The translations under genes were made by a program, and so were the position numbers. Below are positions 25,201 through 37,200 of a stretch of DNA of 64,000 nucleotides, piece by piece. How positions within the stretch are numbered: the stretch's first letter is position 1; each line of letters opens with the position of its first letter. The notes beneath the pieces were generated by a model. It worked only from the letters and a program-made list of their open reading frames with translations, had not been told where the DNA came from and ran no database searches. Source of the stretch: Nereocystis luetkeana (Eukaryota; Sar; Phaeophyceae; Laminariales; Laminariaceae). The stretch spans positions 6,565,661 to 6,629,660 of the forward strand of contig JARUPZ010000030.1 in the NCBI GenBank assembly GCA_031213475.1. Reading direction: 5' to 3'.

Positions 25201-28200
25201 TCCTTTTTTTTTTTTTTTTTTTTTTCGTTTTCAAGGACGCTCGAGCCTGTCTTGCGGTCACTGATTCCTATTCCTATTAATAGTAGCTTCTGGCGTTGGG
25301 TTAATTTAGAAACAAGAAACCGCAGCGACTAAAAAAAGCCATCAACACCAACGACAACAACAGCACGCATCAACATCTCACAACTGCTGTCTATACCAAA
25401 CAAAAACGGTTGCAGCACCGACCAATCATTTCACCCTAAAAAACTTCAAGCCCGCAACCGTGCCCTGACTGACGTAAACACGCGCCACAATCTGTACAAA
25501 TGCGCATAGCACGCTGTACAATTACACTTTTGTTGCTGTTTCTGTGTCTCTCTCTCTGTCATACAGATGTGGGTGTCAGCGTCGAGCGCCACGGAAGACT
25601 TGTTCGACACCACCATCCAGCCGATCCTCGACAGCTACCGCCCCCCGGGGATTAGCGCTCTCGGTTTCCGCAAGGTCTCGCTCGGCACCATCCCACCCAA
25701 GGTGCGCTCGGTCTCGAAGTATGGTATTAACCCTTTTAGAACCGCAGTCCCGTTTTGGGGTCAAACTTCTTGAAATTTCAGTGAATTGTCCCCCAAAAGG
25801 GGACTCCAGTCCTAAAAGGGTTAACACTTGATACGTATATATCCGCTGCATGGGCTGTATGCTCTGCATGCGCTGTCTGCGCTGTACTTGCGGTTTTTGT
25901 TTGCTGGATGTGTTGTTTTTGCGGCGTTTCCTGCATGTGGTGCGTGTGCTGCATATAGTGCGTATGCTGCATGTGGTGCGTGTGTTGTGTTCGCCTCAAG
26001 TGTTGTATGTGCTGTATGTACTGTATGTGTGGTCTACGTTCTGCGTTCAGTATATTATATGTGCAGTGTCCGGGGTATGTGCCGTATTTACTGCTGTACA
26101 TTTACGTGTGCTGTATGCGCGGTCTGCATGTGCTGCTTTCCGGGCTTGAACGGGTTCGCAGAAAGGGGCTTGTTGATAAATTATTCTACAACGTCTAAAC
26201 GTCTGGCATGGCGGAGGCATAGTCGCATATTCGTACATGGCGTTCTTCAGCCGCCGGCACGAGTAAGGACACTAGTAGTAGCATGACCACAGCAGAAGGC
26301 TACTGTCACTGCTCGTTATTCCTGACCCCGGTCGTGGGCTGTCTGCATTACACCTACGTGTAGTGATTGTTGCGTTGATCGTGTGAAAAAATGAGGGTAT
26401 TGAAGGAGAGTTGATTGAGACCGATGCGAAATGAGAAATAAAGTCGATACAATTTCCATAGTCGTCCCGCCGAAAAAAATCGTTCAGTATGATATTTTTA
26501 CCAGGTGTAATATAAAACATGAACCAGCATAAAAAGTACCAGGTACCAGATATGGAGATATGGAGAGGCCCAGGGGTATTCGAAAATTGAGCCAAACGAA
26601 ACACCACTTTATTTTTAGTTCCATGGGGGGCGGGGAGGTATACTGAAACCACGTAAACATAATTATAAAAAGAAACGTCATTTTTTTTTTTCAGTTCGTC
26701 CAGGATTGTCACCATTCTGGCTGTTTTTGTCTCATTCTGATCTAGCGAAGTAGTCTGTGTTTGCTCTTTTTTTCGTCAACTCTCGGAATGCCAGGGAATG
26801 GAAAGGACGAAACGCGTTCGACATACTCGTATGCATTCCTGGTACCTGGTATATATTTCATATGTTTGTTTTTAAAGTTGCCTGCCATATTTTTTCCCAT
26901 CCCATGTACGCATTGTCTTCGGCCTTGTTTCTCCACCCTCCCACTAATAGTTTCAAATGGGATCTATTAGGGTCACATAGCCCCCTGCCCCCCTACGGTA
27001 CATGCCTCCGTTGCTTTTTCTTCGCGAGAAGAGTTCAGCCCTTTCTTCCCCCGTCGACTCGCGCCGAAAGGAAATTGCGCCTACTAATGTTATTAACATA
27101 ACCCCGCTATGATACGTATGCGTTGTCGGTAGTTGGTTCATATTTTTTTGATGTGAAATTAAAAAAATTGTATTACAATATACCAGGTACCTGGTATATA
27201 TTGCGTACGATGTGATAGATGGAAACTTTCGATACGATATCCACATATCCACCGCTAATCACACCGCTTACTTCCTTCCTACCTCTGTCCTGTTAATAGT
27301 GTGAAGTCCTCCTTAATACAGTCTGCACAGAGTCCCGGGTGACCAGAGTAACCGCCATGCTCATGGGTGACCGATATACCAGTACGATATATATCCATCA
27401 TGCTCATGGGTGACCGATGTACCAGTACGATATATCCACCATGATGCTCATTGCTGACGAATGTAAGCACCGTTCGTTATCTTCATGCGCTTATTCTGCG
27501 CAGATTGTGGGTGTTCGCGCTTTGGAGACCAAGGACGACACCGTGGTGCTCGACATCGACATACGCTGGGCCGGCAACGCCGAGTTTGTCGTGGAGGCGG
27601 GGGTTAAGCCCGTACCCCTGCTGATCACGCTCAACAAAATCTGCTTCTCGGGGAGGATGAGGGTCGAGCTGACGCCGCTCGTGCCAGTGGTGAGGGTTTG
27701 ACGCCTTGACTGACCGCCCCGTCCATGTCAACTAGGGGACCGCGGGTTTGTCCTTGCCCCTTGACTGATTTTTCTGTATATTTAAAAATAGTATGTGTGC
27801 TTGGAGACCGCGGTTTGATGTCTTGACTGACCGACATATACTATTCATAGTATACTATATGCGAGGAGACCGCCGTTTGACCTCTTGATTGACCAGCCCC
27901 ATACCCTAAAAGTGTTGTATTGCATGCTAGAAGACCGCTGGTTTGACCTCTTGACCGACCGCCCCCATACGCTTTATGTAATGTATTACATGCTAGCATT
28001 CCGCTGGTTTGACGGCTTGACTGACCGCTGCCTACATTTGACCATTTACGGGGGAACGTACATAGTAATCAGGATCAGCTATGGTGTGTAAACATACTGT
28101 GGGGGATACCTGATTCTTGGGCCCATCGTGGGTTCTGATTATTCCATATGCCCACCCCGAAGGATTAGTATTAATAGTACTGGTATCATGTCATGCTGGG

Positions 28201-31200
28201 TTATTACGGTAGGAGACCGCGGTTTGACCTCTTGATTGACCGCCTTCTATATTAACACTAGTATATAGTATGCTAAGGAGACTTCGATTTGGCCCCTTGA
28301 CTGACCGCCCCATGAAATAAAAATGGCAGATTCGGGCAAAAATTAAACCTTGACGCGCCCCTAGTCTTCTATTAATACTGCATATCTGATGCCTGGTATT
28401 TTGCTGTAGTAACAGCGGCACCGTTCCTGGTCAGTAGCCGTGCTGGTTATCTAGACCAATCGACATCGGTCGTCGCTCTGATTGCAGCAGAGCATGCATG
28501 CCTGTCATACGCACACCAAACTTTTTCAGAACGAGCTCCCCGTCATGGGGGGCATGTCAGAGGGAGGCACTTAACTTGCTCATAGTATGGCACGAGTACT
28601 GGCTTCAAAAAGGGCGCAGTTTAACTTTTTTTGTAATAACGTTCCTACTGAAGATAAATGACATTACATACCTCGAAGTATAGTTACGAGTTGCACCCAC
28701 CGCATGTGCATCATCAAGCGAGCCGCACGAACCCGAGCATCAGGCCTGTAATAGATCTCTGCTGACCTGCTGCAGCATATTCATAGAGTATAATACCGTT
28801 TACATGTAGCCTCCCCTGAGTCCCACGGCTGTCAGATTTCGTTTCCTTTTAATACCCCACTAATGCGACGTGTCCCCCCCCCCCCCCCCCCCTTTTTCTT
28901 CAGGTATATATTTAACCATTTTTACTAATAATATTTGGTCCTATTAACTATAGGTCCCCCGTAATACGCGCGATCGAAGTATCAACTATTCTTAATAGTA
29001 TTAATAGTATGTATATATCCCACGGAGCTTGCGATTCCGAAATTCGACAACATCCTCTATTTCACTGCTGTCGTTAATTTTCTTTGTATGCCAGGTACCT
29101 GTACTTCAAACTGATTCGTACACCTAATGTAGTGCGAGATTCCACCGCAATTGACACAGCCCCGAAAATAGGATACCTGGTAGCAATTAATATGTTCCCC
29201 GTTCGAGCTGGCCGACGCCGGATTTTACTTGATTTCAAAGTGATGTTGCGCCCGCCGAACTTGACGATCGAATTGTGATTTCAATAATCTTGGAATTTTC
29301 GGAGCAACGCACACACGTTGGCGAGAGTTCCAACTGTCCTGCTGCGCGAGCTCTTAGCGGCAGTCATGCCATGTTGAGGTATTTTGCTATTGATAGTTTT
29401 TTTTTCAATATTTGTACTATTATTAATAAACAGAGTTGACCATGTATTTTTGTTAAATCCTGCTCTTGTTTTGTGATCTCACGACGGCGGTGCTCCCTCT
29501 GCTTCTTCTTCTGATGGCTCCTTTTGACGGCACTGCGGTTGATCTTGCCACAGTTCCCTTGCTTCGGGGCTGTAGTGCTGACCTTCATGGAGAAGCCCTT
29601 CATCAACTTCCAGTTCTCTCTGGGCAAGCTGGAAGTGATGAGCATCGGGCCCGGTGACATGAACGTGGGAAACGTCGTCAGCGACCTGATCAAGAACATC
29701 ATCACGGACCTCATGGTGTTCCCTGCCAAGCTCCCCGTGCCCATCCTCGACGGCCAAGACCTCATCGTGAGTTGTTTATGGTCTCCCTCTTCGACAGCTA
29801 CGGATAGATCATCCACAGATGGATCATTTAGATCATCTAGGCCATCTAGATTACGCACAGATATATAATCTGGATCGTCTATTACGGGAGACCATAGTTA
29901 ATAGGACCTATGGTATACATAAAAACCTATATATTTAACCCTTTTTAGTAACAATATTTGGTCTTATTAACTATGCTCCCCCGTAATAGATAATCTACTG
30001 TTAGATCCTACCCTGCCGCTATGATATATTATGCCGCCCATTCTTGACGGCCAGGACCTCATCGTAAGTTGTTTATGCTGTCGCCCCGGCGGTGCCCTTT
30101 CCAGCAAAGACAGAGACGGCTCCACCGGACAAATCAGATAGATAGATCATCGATAAATAGATCATCTAGATCCCAACGTGTCGTTATGAGTTATTTGTAT
30201 TGGCTTTGGCCTCTTTATTACGTTGTGTTACTCGTACATTGGTCTTTATTACGTTGCGGCAAAACCTTCCGCCGCAAGCCGGGGTCTGGCCGATTCTCAA
30301 TAACCCATCGCGTTCTTGCTCGCCCTATCAACAAACGCATCCGGGACCTGGCAAACCGAATGCTGGGTGCTGGGTAATAAACACCATTCTGTCACCTTTT
30401 TCTTCTTATCCCTTGACCCGGGCCACTGTTGTCTACTTTCTACGCCATGCCCAATAACCTCTGGAGGCCTGCACCTTCAGTGTATGAGCAGGAAAGACCT
30501 TCCTGACAGCGGAGGTATCTCCAATCTCAAAACAGTCAGTCTTATGGTTGTTCTGGTGGAACCGGGTTTTTAAGGCTCAACACCGCACAGGCGTTTCCAA
30601 CTTTAGTCTGCGTTCCCCAAGCAGTTGTGTTTTGGTGGAGAGCTCTTGATATCGCGGCAAACCTTCCACCACATAACGGCTGTGGTAGATTCTGTCTGAC
30701 TCGTCGCGTTCCTGCCCCGACCTCTTTTACCGACAAACGCACCCAGACCCTGGGAAACCCTGATGCTGTTTGTATTGCTACAGTAGCATTCTTCTTTATG
30801 ATGCGGCGGGCAGCCCTTCACCCCATGCCGGCTCTGGCCGTTTTCTATCTGACCCGTTTTTCTTACCCGCGCTACCGACAAACGCCACCAGGCCTTACAA
30901 AACCCGGTCCCAACCGGGGTGCTGCAGCTGACGTTGGTGGGCTGCGACAACTTGCGCGCTGCTGACATCGGCGGTGGGTTTTTCGAGTTTTTTTCATCTG
31001 TGAATTGGCTGACTAGAAGTCGCCGACTATTTTTTTTTTAATCGTGGATATTATTTCATCTGCCATCTGATACTGCTGTGTTTAACGTGAGCGTCAATAT
31101 CGAAAAACTTGATGAAATATCAGAAAATACAGACCACGAAAAGCAAAGGCGTGAAACGATGTTGCCAACAACCGCAAACTACAGCAGTAGACGTGCAGTG

Positions 31201-34200
31201 GCGATGAGCTTACAGTGGTATTTGTTTATTTCGTTTTGTCGGCTGTGAGTTGGCTGACATGTGTTTACACTTAACTGTTATTCCTATTAAAACCTGTCGA
31301 CAACCAGCACAACCAGTGCCCGTGCCTATTGTTCCATCCTACAGAAGTAGAGAGACACAAGTTATGTGGTCACAAAACTACGCCACAGAGATACTACGTT
31401 CTTGTTCAGTAAGCAGAGTAAACAATGCAAACAATGCCATGCCATCGTATTGGATACGATAGGAACTACATGCATGGATACCTAGGGCTGACATGGATAC
31501 CTAGGTCTGTGAGTTTTAGTTGGCTGACGATTAGCTTGCCGACTATTATATAGTTAGCTGACTAGAAGTCACCGACTATTATATATTTGGCTGACTATAA
31601 GGCACCGGTTATATCATAGTTGGCTGGTTATAAGCGGCCGACTATTGTATATTTTTCTGACTGTAAGTCGCCGACTAGTTGCTACGGTAGTTGGTTATGT
31701 CTTCTTCGTCCGTTGCGTGTGGAACTTATCGGATTTCTGTGTGTTGTATCTTTTTCACGCGTTTGTTTGATAAAGATGAAAAAGTCCAGGGGCAAGTAGT
31801 TGGTTCACATCGCCAGCCAACTAGTAAGTGGTATTTTCGATCAAATCCAATCAAGGCACGTCGTAACCCAGGTTATCGTATGTGAAGTGAGTGCAGCGAG
31901 CCGACTTATTGCCCTGTTATTAGAAATGGAAGGTGCGTACCTGGTATTTTGTCGTTGATTGTTTGCTCGTCTGTGAGCGGAGTTCCCGGCCATCGGTGGA
32001 GAAGCATTTTTGACTGACGTATGCCGTATGGCAGAGACGTACTATTAGGGTCACATTCTTGTCGGAGTTTTTTTTTCCCCATTTTTTTTACATTTTTTTC
32101 GCGCACTTTTTCAATCTTCCATATTTTCCTGATTTTTTTTCCCAAGTGTGTAAAATTTAACGAACTTGATTTTTTTGCTTCTGGATAATTTCACGAATAT
32201 TGACAGAACGCCTCCGTATATTGTATATCTCCAATTATTTTCAAACTTTGGAAATTATGGAAAAAACGCCCTTGGATAAGAATGAGCGTTAACAACGCAA
32301 GGTTTTGGTGGTAGATTATTCATGCTAGGTTGATTATTTGGCTTCTGTGGCGTTCAGTATGGCGTACTATTAATAAAACCCACCCTCACATGTTTTAAGG
32401 TCATTTACAGTAGTACGGTGACACTCAAACCCATGCGCTTTCTTTGCACGGCGTTTAGTACATCATACTTTAACCTTTAACCCCATGCAGCTAAAATAGT
32501 CATAAAAGGCCCTGTCGATGTGATTAGAAGGGATTACGTTGAAATACTCATGAACGACTGCTGTGATTTCAACATCATGATTGTTATTTTATTTTATTTT
32601 CATTCACGACAATTTGCAGGCAAGTCAGACCCCTACGTCAAGATGAAGCTCGGTAGGGAACAAGTGATGAAGACCGACACCAAGAAACGGACTCTGAAGC
32701 CCAGATACGACGAGACCTTCGACCTTCTCGTCTATGAGCGCTCCGTGGAGGTAATGGTTCTATTATTAAGTTAATAGTTGATCGTGCAAGCCACTGCTGT
32801 TTTTCTGTTTATTGTGCAGTTTTTTTCGCCAAGCATCCAATTCTCTTTTGTGGCACGTAGACCTATGACAATGGAACGTGAAGTCAAAAGGTTTTCTTTC
32901 AACAACATTGCTTGCAAAGAAAAGCCGAAGATATCCTCGTACCGCCGCTGCTGTGGGGGAAAAGGGGAAACATGTTTGATTTTCTCTGTTTTTTTTTATA
33001 GCGGCTGCAGGCGGCGCAATTTGTTTTTTCTCGTTGCAAATTGGCAACACGCTGATAAAAATCAGCTCGTGCGACGATGGACGCTCGATCTCAACATAGA
33101 CTCAGCCACACGGCTAACCCGCTTGGTGTCGGGCGAGGCCAACGAGTATAGATGACGGCATCGAAGATATCAGGGGGATCCATGGTCTACAACAGTAGAG
33201 GGCGAGAGCTTGCCGGCGGAATCCTACGGTCTTCTCCCAAACCTGAAAAAAAAAATGTTTTTTGCCATTAGAGACGGATCGAGAAATGTTGTCATCTGTT
33301 TTGTGCACACCAGTGGCCAAGTGTTTCTTCCTCATACGCCTGGCCAACACGGTGACCCTAGGGCGGGTCGGAGCCCATAACAAACGCACTCACTTTAGAG
33401 TCCATGATGCAGTCGTTGGTTTTGTCAATCGATGTCTGTCGAGGACTCGGAATTTCGCCGCTTCGAACTGATCATCCGCCTGAGTATTTCTGAAGCCGAT
33501 CTTGGCCCAACATCTGCTCGAGAATTGTTTTTCTTCCGGGTTTTCCCTTAGTACCTGGTATGGAACTTCCGTTCTAAGAATCGTGCTCATAGCAAGCTGT
33601 ACCTGAAGAATTCTGGCGGGTATCTTTGGAATTCAACTTTTTGGAAACTTCGCGTTTCCATTGGCATAGGTCGTACCAGGTAGGTTTTTCGCAGGCCAAC
33701 TGGTAGTCTCGCGAATTATCGTTTGTGGTATTCTAGGTTAGGAAGGCCAACTACTATAAACCCATGTTTCTTAGTACCGATGTTTTCGCCTATTGTGGTG
33801 TGCTATGTATCACACCTCTTCTCTTTTTTGTTGATACGTTTTTGGCAGGCCAACCGCTTCGTATAGATAGCCCCTGCTTTTTGTTTGTGTGTGATGTTTT
33901 TTTCGCCCATTCTGCGGCTTTAGTCTTGCTAGGTTTGCGGCAGACCATCAGCGTGCCCCTGTTTTTTTGTGGCGTTTTTTTTCGTTGTTTTGTGCTACCT
34001 CTTGTGTGCTACGAGCGTTTCGCGGTTTACCCTAGCTACAGCAAGGGTGAACTACAGTATTAGTAGTTATGCTGCAGCTGTCCTAACTGCGGAATTGTCC
34101 CGCGGCGTCTTTTGTGTCTTACGGGTGTCGACTGTGTCTTCAGGGTGATCGTATTTATTGTATTTATTGTAGTGTATTTATTGTATACTCGTAGCAAATT

Positions 34201-37200
34201 CAACGCGAATCGACGAGGGAAGGAAGGGCTGAAGTCTCATCGCGATGAAAAATGCAATGCGCGAACCGCACGAAGTGGGGCGGGAGGAGAAGAGCCTGCT
34301 ACTGCTACTGCTGCTGTACATCACCCCGGATCTGAGTTGCGCTTACGGTATGAATAGGAGGCAGAGGTAAAAGAAGGGCGAAAATAATGTAGGAGATAAA
34401 AAAATATGATCACAAAAAAATTACAACGATCGCGCTCTGTGCTGTGCACTTGTCCCTTCCGAGTACGCCAGGTGCTACTGCTGTCGGTGTACGACAGAGA
34501 CGCTGGGCCAGGAGATGACGATTTCCTCGGCGGTTGCGAGCTGCCCCTCAGTGTGCTGCAGGCGGACGTCGAGAGCTCGCACAACATCCCCCTCTCCAAA
34601 ACCACGAGCGGCAGCCTTCTGCTCAAGGCCACGTAAGCGGAGGCCTTCATTCCAACATCGGACGTATCAGATTTATCAGTAACACGATTCCCCCATTTCA
34701 TTATACGTATTTTTCGGGGAAGATATATAGATCTATTCTTGATCTGTATGATCTGTATGATCTAGCTCATGTTTCCGCCTGGGAGCCGTATAGTGTGCAT
34801 GATTCAGGACAGGTTTCCTGCGTTGGGTCTGTACTATGGAGGTCCTGCACAACATGTCGTACCGGCAGCTTACGATCTAGATGATATATCTGTAGGTTAT
34901 CTATCTGTAGATTATCCATCTGTAGGTGATCTATATATAGATGCACTGTCTGTAGATGATCTATCTGTAGATAATCCATCTGTAGGTGGTATATGTATAG
35001 ATGCTCTGTCTGTAGATGCTCTGTCTGTAGATGCTCTATCTGTAGATGATCTGTCTGTAGACGATCGATCTATATATGATATATCTTTAGATAATCTATT
35101 TGTAGATAATCTATCTGTAGATAATCTATCTGTAGATAATCTATCTGTAGATGGTATGTCCGACCTGTATGGAGGGCTTGCAGTGTTCGGGTTCCCTATG
35201 TACCATGTCCCTCGTTTTTGTTTTTTTTTAATTCCTGAGTTGGTCCGTTCTCCCACGTGGAGGTTTTGGTTTACTTGGCTTTGCTTTGCTGCGCTCGATG
35301 TGCGCCACGTTCTTTGTTTCTACCTGGGTTGCTGTATTCATCCAACGAGCCTGTCTTGTGACAGTCTTGTGACAGTCTTGTGACAGTCTTGTGACAGTCT
35401 TGTGACAGTCTTGTGACAGTCTTGTGACAGCGGACTAGTTTGTGGAGATTGACTTATGGTGACAGCATGAAGAACATTCGCGGCAGGAAGGCGATGTGCT
35501 GGACACGGACACGGTGCTTGACAAGCAGCTCTCCATTATTCGGAGAGTTACCGCGGCCGTTACAGAAGTGGCTTTACTATGCCCAGTACCAGTAGCTGCT
35601 GCTGTCGCCACTACAGCAATAGCCCTTTCAGACAGTAGCTCTACTAAACTAGCTCCTCCAATCACCATTCCCTGCGTACAGTAGCTCCTCCAATCGCCAC
35701 TTCTTGCTTACAGCAGTAGCTCCTCCAACCACTATTTCTTCCTCCAAGCACAATTTCCTGCTTTCAATACCTCGCCCCAACCACGATTCCCTGCTCACAA
35801 CATAATCTCTTCCTCTACCACTACTTTTTTTTGTATGTGTCAGGTTTGTACCCCTCGCCAGCGGGGCCAAGCGCATGGAGCAGCCCGACGAAGACGTTAT
35901 CGTCGACGCGGGCGGTGACGAAGTGACGGACGACACAGTGGCCGGAGATGTATACCAGAACCTGTCGGCGGACGGGCAGCCGATTAAGCCCCCCAAGGCG
36001 GCGAGGGCTGCGAGGGGCCCCTCCGTTGATCCCAGTACCCTGAAGCCGGCGACTGTGCTTAACCTTTCGGACACCAGCATGGGTGTGGTCAGCGTCATGG
36101 GCATCGAGTGCAAGTGGGTCCACCTGTCCACCTGCGGAGTGCGGTGCTGCCTGCGCGTGTGCCCAGTACGGCACTGACCCAGCAGTAGTGTCTTGTCACT
36201 ACCGTACAGTAGTGTCTTCTGACTACTGTATTACGGGGGACATATATTCAATCGAATCCACGGTACACACAAAAACGTGTACGTTTCGCTATTTTTACTA
36301 GCAGTAGTTGGTCCTACTTACTCTGGTCCCCCGTAGTAGTATCTTGTGACACTGCACGTCGTGTGTTTTGTCTCCGATGATACATTCTAACTGTGAAGAG
36401 AGTAGGGCCTTGTCACTATTCATACCCTGGTCCAAGTGAACGGCCCTTGCGGGGAACACCAGGCCCTCCGTCTTCCGCATGAAACACGCGTAGGAAACGT
36501 GGAACATATTCGATGCTGTCTGACGTCTGGTCTTTTTTTTTTTATGGTATTTGTTTTTTCCTCTTCAATCTCTTCAATCTGTACCTGGCATCCGTTGTAC
36601 GAATGGATTAAAGCGGGTCCAAACTATCTTGAGCGCAGGCGGAGCCCATCGCGGTACCGTATCTCGGTGTCAGCGCCCTAGGATGCCATCGTGTTACCTG
36701 AGCTCCATGCCACATTTTTCTCACCCCCCGCACCCCTCCCGCCACCCGCCCCGCCTGCTGCGGTATGCTCTTTGCTCCTACCGTGGCGGATTTGTGGACT
36801 GGACTTCGTCTGCTGCTGTATCACGTCTATGCCGTGCTTGCTTTATAGGGGGGTCAAGCCGGGAGACCGGTACGTATCGGTGATCTGTGGCAACACCAAG
36901 CGCAAGACGGCGGTGACAGAGAACATGGCTAATTTCGCCTGTCCTGAGGTGTTCCACTTCCTTGTCAAGGGAGCCAAATCGGCCGTGGTCGAGATCCTGC
37001 TGAAGGAGAAGGAGAGCATCGGCAACGACAAGTGCTTGGGATCGTTCAAGGTATGGCAACGGGCGTGGGAACGGTTCTTGGAACGATATACACACGTTCT
37101 GCTGTCTCGTTCTACACCACCTAAAAATGAAAAAAATGGCAGGTTGCGTTAAGTTAGTTACTGCTGTATTCCAGCCAAGTCATGCATGGTTGGGAGGCCA

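Noticed and set aside
25828-26286. 152-codon Cys/Val-rich ORF
   Set aside because: It is a translation of the TG-rich degenerate array in intron 16.
34769-35383. 204-codon ORF with LSVDDLSVD repeats
   Set aside because: It is the 15-bp minisatellite in intron 21 read through; it starts and ends in non-coding sequence.
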